In this document: piece after piece, positions 1 to 5,507 of the stretch | How positions within the stretch are numbered: the first letter of the stretch is position 1 | Layout of the letters: every line of letters starts with the position of its first letter | Assembly: GCA_023247595.1 (NCBI GenBank) | Contig: JAHFGF010000030.1 | Location: 1 to 6,211, forward strand | DNA: 6,211 bases | Direction of reading: 5' to 3' | From: Candidatus Omnitrophota bacterium | GTDB lineage: Bacteria > Omnitrophota > Koll11 > Zapsychrales > Fredricksoniimonadaceae | Made by a program: the position numbers and the translations under genes | The notes under the pieces: generated by a model | The model's input: the letters and a program-made list of their open reading frames with translations, nothing else | Told to the model about the DNA's origin: nothing | The model's database searches: none

Positions 1-719
1 TGGCAATCTTGCTCTTTTTCCTTGGAGATAGCAGCCTGAGCAGAAGAATCGGGTAAACTCAATCCCAAGGCTTCAATTGCCGAGGCCATGGTGTTGGCCG
101 TATACATCCCTCCGCAGGAGCCGGGACCGGGAATCGCGCAGGTTTCAACGGCTTTTAATTCTTTATCAGAAATTTTTTTATTGGCATGAGCGCCGACGGC
201 CTCGAAAACGGAAACGATATCCACATTTTTTTTCTCACGGCCATAACAACCAGGAAGAATGGTGCCGCCGTAAACAAAAACAGACGGACGATTTAACCGA
301 GCCATGGACATCACGCAACCGGGCATATTTTTATCACAACCGCCGATAGCGACAAATCCGTCAAATCCCTGACACCCGACCACGGTTTCAACGGAATCGG
401 CAATCACTTCACGAGACACCAAAGAATACTTCATCCCTTCACTGCCCATGGAAATGCCATCGGAAATCGTGATGGTATTAAAAATAACCGCCTTACCGCC
501 GGATTGATCAACGCCTTTGGCCGCATGTTTAGCCAAGACATCAATATGCATATTGCATGGCGTGACCATGGACCAGGTCGACGCAATCCCGATTTGCGGT
601 TTCTTAAAATCAGAATCTTTAAATCCAACAGTGCGAAGCATCGCTCGCGAAGGCGCTCGGTCCGCGCCGTCGACTACGATGGATGAGAAATGACGTTGGG
701 AAGATTTGGGGGTTGGCAT
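1..719 (-). CDS. ilvD: dihydroxy-acid dehydratase, N-terminal 239 residues (cut by left edge)
   Basis: IlvD dehydrates 2,3-dihydroxy-isovalerate and 2,3-dihydroxy-3-methylvalerate to the keto acids that lead to valine, leucine and isoleucine; it is cytoplasmic and iron-sulfur dependent. I translated the open frame from the ATG at 719; it runs off the left edge without a stop. Family motifs are clear: [17 protein letters not shown] (residues 40-56), [10 protein letters not shown] (126-135) and [17 protein letters not shown] (197-213). Cys55, Cys128 and Cys202 sit where the three cluster ligands lie in [2Fe-2S] members of the IlvD/Edd family, and Lys130 is the expected carbamylated, metal-binding lysine. 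Family proteins are about 560 residues, so more than half is missing. The start fits the family N-terminus, and GGA at 725-727 lies 5 nt upstream as a weak Shine-Dalgarno. It follows leuD by 83 bases on the same strand, probably in one transcript. The family call is near certain; the cluster type is inferred from the cysteines. Confidence 0.97.
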   Translation of the reverse strand, partial: MPTPKSSQRHFSSIVVDGADRAPSRAMLRTVGFKDSDFKKPQIGIASTWSMVTPCNMHIDVLAKHAAKGVDQSGGKAVIFNTITISDGISMGSEGMKYSLVSREVIADSVETVVGCQGFDGFVAIGGCDKNMPGCVMSMARLNRPSVFVYGGTILPGCYGREKKNVDIVSVFEAVGAHANKKISDKELKAVETCAIPGPGSCGGMYTANTMASAIEALGLSLPDSSAQAAISKEKEQDC

Positions 720-802
720 TGTTTTCCGATCGTTGTTCGGGAATCGTTGTTCGTTGTTCGTAACCACCTACGATCAACGAACAACAAGCAACGAACAACT
801 CA
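720..802. repeat. heptamer-built palindrome filling the leuD-ilvD gap
   Basis: On the + strand, four 7-base units (GTTGTTC, GGGAATC, GTTGTTC, GTTGTTC; 732-759) are followed by a 12-base centre (760-771) and four complementary units (GATCAAC, GAACAAC, AAGCAAC, GAACAAC; 772-799), all in one register. The best hairpin pairs 746-762 with 769-785, 16 of 17 positions, around the 6-base loop ACCACC. The outermost units (732-738 and 793-799) also match perfectly, while the units between them (739-745 and 786-792) do not. A slipped register, 744-761 with 777-794, matches 16 of 18. The element starts three bases after the leuD stop and ends just before the ilvD Shine-Dalgarno. No T-run follows it on either strand, so it is not a standard intrinsic terminator. 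It could be an mRNA-stabilising hairpin, a REP-like element or a remnant of a small mobile repeat; the sequence does not decide. Confidence 0.85.
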
Positions 803-1411
803 TCACAACCACGGCCGCGTTTGTTTATTTTTCTGTTCGTATTCTTTGATCTTCGGATCGAACTGCAGTGTCCATCCGATTTGGTCCAGACCTTTAAGCA
901 GGCATTCTTTGGCAAACGGATTAATATCAAATTTGTAGGTCTGACCAATCGTTGTTATGCTTTGAGTTTCAAGCTCAGCGGATATCTGCGCTCCCTCGGT
1001 GGTTTCAACAAAATTAAAAAGCTGATCAACTTGATTGGATTTTAAAGGAACAAGCAAAATACCATTTTTAATGCAGTTGTTATAAAAAATATCCGCGAAA
1101 CTAGGCGCGATGATAACCTTAAAACCGTAGTCAGCCAGCGCCCACGGGGCATGTTCACGGCTGGAACCGCAGCCGAAATTATCGCGGGCTAAAAGGACAG
1201 TGGCATTGCGATACTGCGCCTTATTAAGGACAAAATCCGGATTCTCTTTGGTGCCGGCATAATCGGTATAACGCCATTCATGAAACAAATGCTTTCCAAA
1301 ACCGACGCGGTCAATCTTCCGCAAAAATTGCTTTGGAATAATCGCATCGGTATCAATATTGGCCCTATCCACCGGTGCCGCGATGCCGCTATGTCTGATA
1401 AATGGTTCCAT
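803..1411 (-). CDS. leuD: 3-isopropylmalate dehydratase small subunit
   Basis: LeuD is the small subunit of isopropylmalate isomerase. With LeuC it converts 2-isopropylmalate to 3-isopropylmalate in leucine synthesis in the cytoplasm. The 202-residue length matches the bacterial LeuD1 type (E. coli about 201). Visible signatures are [13 protein letters not shown] (residues 18-30), [12 protein letters not shown] (37-48), the swivelling-domain motif [15 protein letters not shown] (78-92), [12 protein letters not shown] (101-112) and [15 protein letters not shown] (169-183). The start MEPFIRHSG matches the family N-terminus, and GAGAG at 1419-1423 stands 7 nt upstream as a fair Shine-Dalgarno. 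The protein is complete, with a slightly polar, basic tail. It lies 143 bases after leuC and 83 before ilvD on the same strand, and the repeats flanking it on both sides are the unusual feature. Confidence 0.98.
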   Translation of the reverse strand: MEPFIRHSGIAAPVDRANIDTDAIIPKQFLRKIDRVGFGKHLFHEWRYTDYAGTKENPDFVLNKAQYRNATVLLARDNFGCGSSREHAPWALADYGFKVIIAPSFADIFYNNCIKNGILLVPLKSNQVDQLFNFVETTEGAQISAELETQSITTIGQTYKFDINPFAKECLLKGLDQIGWTLQFDPKIKEYEQKNKQTRPWL

Positions 1412-1418
1412 GATTACA

Positions 1419-1423
1419 CTCTC
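1419..1423 (-). promoter_or_regulatory. Shine-Dalgarno of leuD
   Basis: GAGAG on the minus strand lies 7 nt before the leuD ATG. It is a moderate match to the anti-Shine-Dalgarno and supports independent initiation of leuD after the long leuC-leuD gap. Confidence 0.55.
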
Positions 1424-1424
1424 G

Positions 1425-1456
1425 AATGAATCGTATTGAAACTGGGAAATGAATCG
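1425..1456. repeat. 9-bp direct repeat upstream of leuD
   Basis: AATGAATCG occurs at 1425-1433 and again at 1448-1456, 23 bases apart start to start. The second copy runs into the GAAATT repeat block. This may be a protein site or simply part of the repeat element in this gap. Confidence 0.5.
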
Positions 1457-1556
1457 AAATTAAGAAATTTAGATCAGTTTATCTATTCGTATTTCTCAAA
1501 AATGCGCCAGACGATTCTACTTATATGTTCCCAATTTCTGTCAATTTCTGAATTTC
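1446..1556. repeat. inverted GAAATT-unit repeats in the leuC-leuD gap
   Basis: GAAATTAAGAAATT at 1456-1469 is matched in inverted orientation by 1543-1556 (13 of 14 positions). A further partial unit GAAAT lies outside the left arm at 1446-1450, and a further AATTTC lies inside the right arm at 1533-1538. Units are spaced 10 and 8 bases on the left and 8 and 10 on the right. Part of the right arm is a tandem pair of CAATTTCTG (1532-1540 and 1542-1550). The right arm overlaps the leuC stop codon. The 73-base interior has a small hairpin (1488-1494 with 1500-1506, 6 of 7). The sequence is AT-rich, so single units could be chance, but the inverted 14-mer is unlikely to be. No function can be assigned. 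Confidence 0.65.
1514..1544 (-). promoter_or_regulatory. possible internal promoter for leuD-ilvD
   Basis: On the minus strand TTGACA (1539-1544) is followed after 19 bases by TAGAAT (1514-1519). The -35 is perfect and the -10 has one mismatch, but the spacer is two bases longer than ideal and the region is AT-rich repeat. It would give leuD a leader of roughly 95 nt. This is a weak candidate for a secondary promoter. Confidence 0.3.
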
Positions 1557-2964
1557 AATTACGCTTTAAATAGTCTCTTACATCGCTAATTTTCCCTGTG
1601 ATTGCCGCAACCGCCGCCATCTCAGGACTCATCAAATGCGTGCGTCCGCCTGGGCCTTGACGGCCTTCGAAATTACGATTGCTGGATGAGGCACAGCGTT
1701 CACCTTTGGAAAGCTGGTCATCATTCATCCCCAAACACATGGAACATCCCGCAAAACGCCATTCCAATCCCGCTTCAGTAAATACTTTATCCAAACCTTC
1801 TTTTTCTGCCTGCGCGCGGATTCTTCCCGACGCCGGAACGACAATCGCCTGAACGCCCTTGGCGACTTTTTTTCCTTTTAAAATACCTGCAGCCGCACGC
1901 AAATCTTCAATGCGTCCGTTGGTGCAGGATCCTATAAAAACTTTATCAATTTTGATATCGGAAATTTTTGTTCCCGATTTTAGATCCATATAAATTAATG
2001 CATTGCGAGCGGCACCGCGCTCAACCGGGTCTTTGATGGTTTCCGGGTCTGGAACAACGCCATCAATCGACGTTACTTGTCCTGGTGAAGTTCCCCATGT
2101 TACCTGCGGCTTAATATCTTCCGCTTTAATATTTATTACGCGGTCAAATTTCGCGTCTTTATCCGACGGCAATGTTTTCCAATAAGCCACAGCCTTTTCC
2201 CAAAGATCACCCTTCGGCGCAAAATCCCGGCCTTTGACGTAGGTGAATGTTGTTTCATCGGGCGCGATCATTCCCGCCCGCCCGCCGGCTTCAATGGACA
2301 TGTTGCAGATGGTCATGCGCGCTTCCATGGAAAGAGCACGTACAGCGCTTCCGGCATATTCCATAACATAACCAGTTGCTCCGGCCGTTCCAATCAAACC
2401 GATAATATATAAAATAATATCTTTGGAAGTCACGCCCAAACCCATTTTTCCGTCGATGTTGATGAGCATGGTTTTAGAAATATTCTGTTGAAGAGTCTGT
2501 GTTGCCAGGACATGTTCAACTTCCGATGTGCCGATGCCGAATGCTAACGCACCAAAGGCTCCGTGAGTGGCTGTGTGAGAATCGCCGCAGACAATGGTCA
2601 TTCCCGGCAAAGTGATACCCAACTCCGGCCCGATGGCGTGCACAATTCCCTGATCTTTATGGGAAAAATCGTAAACCGTAACGCCAAATTCTTTGCAGTT
2701 CGACGTTAATTTTTCCATCTGGATGCGGGACGTTGACTCGACTTTATTGATATCTTTTGTCTTGGTGGAAACGTTGTGATCCATCGTGGCAAATGTTTTT
2801 TTGGCCGCGCGGATTTTTCGTTTGGACAAACGCAAACCGTCAAAGGCCTGCGGGCTTGTGACTTCGTGGATCAAATGACGATCAATATAAATTATGGCCG
2901 TATCCCCTTGGGATTCACGGACCAAATGATCAGCCCAGATTTTTTCGAACATTGTTTTAGGCAT
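1555..2964 (-). CDS. leuC: 3-isopropylmalate dehydratase large subunit
   Basis: LeuC is the aconitase-type large subunit of isopropylmalate isomerase, partner of LeuD. It binds the [4Fe-4S] cluster that dehydrates and rehydrates isopropylmalate. The 469-residue product has [14 protein letters not shown] (residues 58-71), [20 protein letters not shown] (121-140), [17 protein letters not shown] (343-359) and [12 protein letters not shown] (405-416). The cluster ligands Cys347, Cys407 and Cys410 fall at the same numbers as in E. coli LeuC. The C-terminal block [17 protein letters not shown] is intact. I chose the ATG at 2964 because it gives the family start [15 protein letters not shown] and has AAGGAA 6 nt upstream. 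An in-frame GTG at 3006 would add 14 residues absent from the family and would put the start inside the leader hairpin. It is the first gene after a consensus promoter and heads the leuC-leuD-ilvD run. Confidence 0.98.
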   Translation of the reverse strand: MPKTMFEKIWADHLVRESQGDTAIIYIDRHLIHEVTSPQAFDGLRLSKRKIRAAKKTFATMDHNVSTKTKDINKVESTSRIQMEKLTSNCKEFGVTVYDFSHKDQGIVHAIGPELGITLPGMTIVCGDSHTATHGAFGALAFGIGTSEVEHVLATQTLQQNISKTMLINIDGKMGLGVTSKDIILYIIGLIGTAGATGYVMEYAGSAVRALSMEARMTICNMSIEAGGRAGMIAPDETTFTYVKGRDFAPKGDLWEKAVAYWKTLPSDKDAKFDRVINIKAEDIKPQVTWGTSPGQVTSIDGVVPDPETIKDPVERGAARNALIYMDLKSGTKISDIKIDKVFIGSCTNGRIEDLRAAAGILKGKKVAKGVQAIVVPASGRIRAQAEKEGLDKVFTEAGLEWRFAGCSMCLGMNDDQLSKGERCASSSNRNFEGRQGPGGRTHLMSPEMAAVAAITGKISDVRDYLKRN

Positions 2965-2970
2965 TATTGA

Positions 2971-2976
2971 TTCCTT
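2971..2976 (-). promoter_or_regulatory. Shine-Dalgarno of leuC
   Basis: AAGGAA on the minus strand, 6 nt before the ATG at 2964. It decides the start against the upstream GTG at 3006. It begins one base past the 3' arm of the leader inverted repeat, so folding of that repeat could affect ribosome access. Confidence 0.8.
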
Positions 2977-3017
2977 ATTTGTAAAACTAGAATCATATCG
3001 CTTCACGTTTCACAAAT
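2977..3017 (-). promoter_or_regulatory. leader inverted repeat upstream of leuC
   Basis: In the leuC leader, the arm 3017-3007 can pair with 2987-2977 over 11 positions, ten Watson-Crick and one G-U, around a 19-nt loop. It lies between the predicted transcription start and the Shine-Dalgarno. The stem is AT-rich and so only moderately stable. The leader shows no leucine-codon leader peptide and no T-run, so it does not look like a classical amino-acid attenuator. It might instead be a protein operator, since the arms are symmetrical. Confidence 0.5.
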
Positions 3018-3040
3018 GACGATTAACAATTTGAGCCGTT

Positions 3041-3069
3041 ATTATAATAAAATCCGTCGGATATGTCAA
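3041..3069 (-). promoter_or_regulatory. consensus sigma70-type promoter for leuC
   Basis: On the minus strand TTGACA (3064-3069) and TATAAT (3041-3046) are both perfect and are separated by exactly 17 bases. The -35 begins seven bases past the tex stop codon. Transcription should start near 3034, giving a leader of about 70 nt to the leuC ATG. It is the only strong promoter I can see in the window and probably drives leuC, leuD and ilvD. Confidence 0.85.
3052..3062. promoter_or_regulatory. palindrome in the spacer of the leuC promoter
   Basis: ATCCG-T-CGGAT is a perfect odd palindrome lying wholly between the -35 and -10 of the leuC promoter. A related half, GACGGAT, occurs at 3084-3090 at the end of tex, 28 bases from the matching half GTCGGAT at 3056-3062. 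The position is typical of a repressor operator, but five-base arms can arise by chance and no regulator is encoded in the window. Confidence 0.4.
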
Positions 3070-3076
3070 CGCAGAG

Positions 3077-5341
3077 TTAAAATGACGGATAAATGGATTT
3101 ACGCGAACCAGCTTTTTTCGCAGTATCAGTCACAGCGGTTGGGGATTTAACCTTTTGATCTTTTTGACCCGCCCGATTCGGCCCTGTTGACTTCTGGCCA
3201 AAATTGGGATTCGCCCGCATCGATAAAGCAATGCGCTGTCTTGGCAAATCCACTTCCATCACTGTAACAGAGACTTTTTGGTGAACCTGAACCACATCCG
3301 TGGGACTCTTCACAAATCGGTCCGACATTTCACTGATATGTACCAAACCGTCATGATGAACGCCGATATCGACAAAACAGCCAAAATTCGTGATGTTGGT
3401 GACAATGCCGTTTAGTTTCATGCCCGATGTCAATTGGCCAATCGAATGAATACCTTCTTTGAATGCCACAACTTCAAACTGCGCGCGCGGATCGCGGCCG
3501 GGTTTTGCCAATTCCTGCATGATGTCCATCAGCGTCGGAAGCCCCACGGAATCACTGACATATTTATGGACATCAATTTTTTTGCGCACACTTTCGTTGG
3601 CCATGATGTCTGTTAAAGGACAGCCTAAGTCTTTCGCTATTTTTTCAACCAGAATATACCGTTCCGGATGAACCGCACATGAGTCGAGCGGATTACGGGC
3701 ATCTCTGATGCGCAAGAAGCCTGCTGCTTGTTCAAAAACCTTTGCGCTCAGACGAGGAATTGTTTTTAGTTCCTCACGGGTTTTAAACGCCCCATGCGTA
3801 TTGCGATAATCAACCACAGCCTGAGCTAAAGCCGGGCCCAAACCGGAAACATACATGAGCAATTGTTTACTCGCAGAATTCAGCTCAACTCCAACTTGGT
3901 TAACGCAGCTAATCACCACGTCGTCCAGTCCGTTTTTTAATTTATTTTGCTCTACGTCGTGCTGATACTGTCCCACTCCGATACTTTTCGGATCAATCTT
4001 AACCAACTCCGCCAAGGGATCTTGAAGTCGACGCCCGATGGAAATGGCGCCGCGCACGGTCACATCATGATTAGGAAATTCTTCGCGGGCCACATCCGAT
4101 GCCGAATAAATGGAAGCGCCGCTTTCATTGACCATGATGATCATTATTTCTTTTGGTAAATTAAGACCGCGGACAAAAGCCTCCGTCTCACGGCTGGCCG
4201 TGCCATTGCCGATGGCAATCGCCTCTACTTGGTATTTGGTACAAAATCCTTTAACAGTGGCCGCGGCCAATTCTGCCTGCGCGTCGGATTGACCGATATA
4301 AATCGCGGTGTTCTCAAGCAGCTTTCCCTGAGCATCAAGATAGACAACCTTACATCCTGTCCTAAAACCAGGATCAATAGCCAGCACCCGTTTTTGTCCC
4401 AATGCCGCTTCCATCAAAAGTTGACGCAAATTTTTGGCAAAAACAAGGATTGCTTCTTCATCAGCCTTTTGTTTAGTCAACATCCGGATTTCCGATTCCA
4501 TAGACAACGACAACAAACGCTTATAAGAATCATCCACAGCCAACAAAACCTGTTGAGTAGAAAGGTTATCGCCTTTAACAAATTTAGACCGCACGATGGT
4601 CAGAGCCTCATCTTCAGGAGGGAGAACACGCATAGTCAGGATTTCTTCTTTTTCTCCACGACGCATCGCAAGAATTCGATGGGATGGCGCTGAGGCAACC
4701 GGTTCAGTTAAATCAAAATAGTCTTTAAATTTAATTCCAACTTCTTCTTTACCTTTGATAACCTTTGAAATAAAAATCGCCTTTGCCAAAAATAAATCGC
4801 GCATTTTGGCACGGATTTCAGCGTCTTCATTGACCCATTCGGCAATGATATCCCGGGCGCCTGCCAAGGCCTCGTCGGTTGACAGCACCTTTAATTCCGC
4901 ATTCACAAAGGCTACAGCTTCCTCCTCGGGCTTGACTCCATCTTTCTGTTCAAAAATAATTTGCGCCAACGGTTCAAGGCCTTTTTCCTTGGCCACGGTA
5001 GCACGGGTGCGGCGTTTAGGTTTATACGGAAGATACAAATCTTCCAATTCCGACATGGTCGCAACCGCGGCTATCTTTTCTTTTAATTCATCAGTTAATT
5101 TACCTTGCTTCTCAATCGATTCCAAAATCGATCCGCGGCGCTTGTCCAATTCACGAAGTTCCAAAATCCTGTCACGAATTTTCGTAACCTGCACTTCGTC
5201 GAGACTGCCAGTGACTTCCTTGCGGTAACGCGATATAAAAGGAACCGTTGAGCCTTCATCTAATAGAGTGATGGTATCAATGATTTGCTTTGGTCTTAAT
5301 TTTAATTCTTCAACTATTTTGGAAATGTGAGCTGGTTCCAT
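3077..5341 (-). CDS. tex: Tex/YhgF family S1 RNA-binding protein
   Basis: Tex is a conserved cytoplasmic nucleic-acid-binding protein linked to transcription and RNA handling; its exact role varies between species. The 754-residue product is complete (family about 720-785). In order: an N-terminal helical domain opening with the family block STVPFISRYRKEVTGSLDE (31-49) and SELEDLYLPYKPKRRTR (97-113); a YqgF-like RNase H fold around 318-440 with AIDPGFRTGCK (321-331), GNGTASRETE (378-387) and VNESGASIYSASDVAREEFP (404-423); helix-hairpin-helix motifs around 490-555 with YVSGLGPALAQAVVDYR (497-513); and an S1 domain around 640-710 with GIVTNITNFGCFVDIGVHHD (645-664). A Lys/Arg/Pro-rich tail (711-754) looks disordered. 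The start matches the family N-terminus, although AGAAAGG (5355-5361) is 13 nt away, longer than usual. A terminator lies upstream and the leuC promoter downstream, so tex appears to be its own unit. No convincing tex promoter was found. Confidence 0.97.
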   Translation of the reverse strand: MEPAHISKIVEELKLRPKQIIDTITLLDEGSTVPFISRYRKEVTGSLDEVQVTKIRDRILELRELDKRRGSILESIEKQGKLTDELKEKIAAVATMSELEDLYLPYKPKRRTRATVAKEKGLEPLAQIIFEQKDGVKPEEEAVAFVNAELKVLSTDEALAGARDIIAEWVNEDAEIRAKMRDLFLAKAIFISKVIKGKEEVGIKFKDYFDLTEPVASAPSHRILAMRRGEKEEILTMRVLPPEDEALTIVRSKFVKGDNLSTQQVLLAVDDSYKRLLSLSMESEIRMLTKQKADEEAILVFAKNLRQLLMEAALGQKRVLAIDPGFRTGCKVVYLDAQGKLLENTAIYIGQSDAQAELAAATVKGFCTKYQVEAIAIGNGTASRETEAFVRGLNLPKEIMIIMVNESGASIYSASDVAREEFPNHDVTVRGAISIGRRLQDPLAELVKIDPKSIGVGQYQHDVEQNKLKNGLDDVVISCVNQVGVELNSASKQLLMYVSGLGPALAQAVVDYRNTHGAFKTREELKTIPRLSAKVFEQAAGFLRIRDARNPLDSCAVHPERYILVEKIAKDLGCPLTDIMANESVRKKIDVHKYVSDSVGLPTLMDIMQELAKPGRDPRAQFEVVAFKEGIHSIGQLTSGMKLNGIVTNITNFGCFVDIGVHHDGLVHISEMSDRFVKSPTDVVQVHQKVSVTVMEVDLPRQRIALSMRANPNFGQKSTGPNRAGQKDQKVKSPTAVTDTAKKAGSRKSIYPSF

Positions 5342-5354
5342 AAAACGTGCACGG

Positions 5355-5361
5355 CCTTTCT
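5355..5361 (-). promoter_or_regulatory. distant Shine-Dalgarno of tex
   Basis: AGAAAGG on the minus strand is the only purine-rich Shine-Dalgarno-like run before the tex ATG, but the gap is 13 nt, longer than the usual 5-9. No alternative in-frame start lies closer, and the chosen ATG fits the family N-terminus. Translation of tex may be weak or use another signal. Confidence 0.4.
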
Positions 5362-5394
5362 GATCTAAAACAAAACATCTTTGATTCCATTTTT

Positions 5395-5428
5395 AAAAAA
5401 TAAAAGGGGCACAGCAAACTGTGCCCCT
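5395..5428 (-). terminator. intrinsic terminator after the barrel protein gene
   Basis: A perfect 10-bp GC-rich stem (5405-5414 with 5419-5428; AGGGGCACAG on the minus strand) with a 4-nt loop is followed on the minus strand by TTTATTTTTT (5404-5395). It lies about 80 nt past the barrel gene's stop and ends that transcript before tex. The + strand has no T-run after the stem, so it works in one direction only. Confidence 0.93.
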
Positions 5429-5507
5429 GAACTATTTACTTATCTGATCAACATAAACAACGAACCAAATGATTGATATTTAACTTAAAAATATTTGTTA
5501 AATTTTC

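Noticed and set aside
77..349. Plus-strand open frame of 90 codons
   Set aside because: It lies opposite ilvD, whose minus-strand frame carries unmistakable family motifs; the + strand product is Arg-rich and unlike any protein I know.
732..799. CRISPR-like array
   Set aside because: Repeat units are 7 bases without spacers and are arranged as an inverted palindrome, not as spaced direct repeats.
720..802. Intrinsic terminator between leuD and ilvD
   Set aside because: The hairpin is strong, but no T-run follows on either strand and the stem is not GC-rich.
690..938. Plus-strand open frame of 82 codons across the palindrome
   Set aside because: Its open length comes from the stop-free heptamer repeat and antisense leuD sequence; no credible domain.
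619..948. Minus-strand open frame of 109 codons spanning the leuD end, the repeat and the ilvD start
   Set aside because: It overlaps two real genes out of frame and its middle is a translation of the heptamer repeat.
2964..3006. GTG start 14 codons upstream for leuC
   Set aside because: The extra residues are not part of the LeuC family, and the ATG at 2964 has a good Shine-Dalgarno and the family N-terminus.
3023..3048. Divergent plus-strand promoter (TTAACA and TATAAT)
   Set aside because: The TATAAT appears only because ATTATAAT is self-complementary; the spacer to TTAACA is 14 bases, and it would point into tex antisense.
4229..5228. Two plus-strand open frames of about 155 codons opposite tex
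   Set aside because: Low-complexity Ser/Arg-rich products lying antisense to a conserved complete gene; shadows of its codon use.
5479..5502. Six-base inverted repeat TTTAAC/GTTAAA after the barrel gene
   Set aside because: Short and AT-only in an AT-rich stretch, readily explained by chance.
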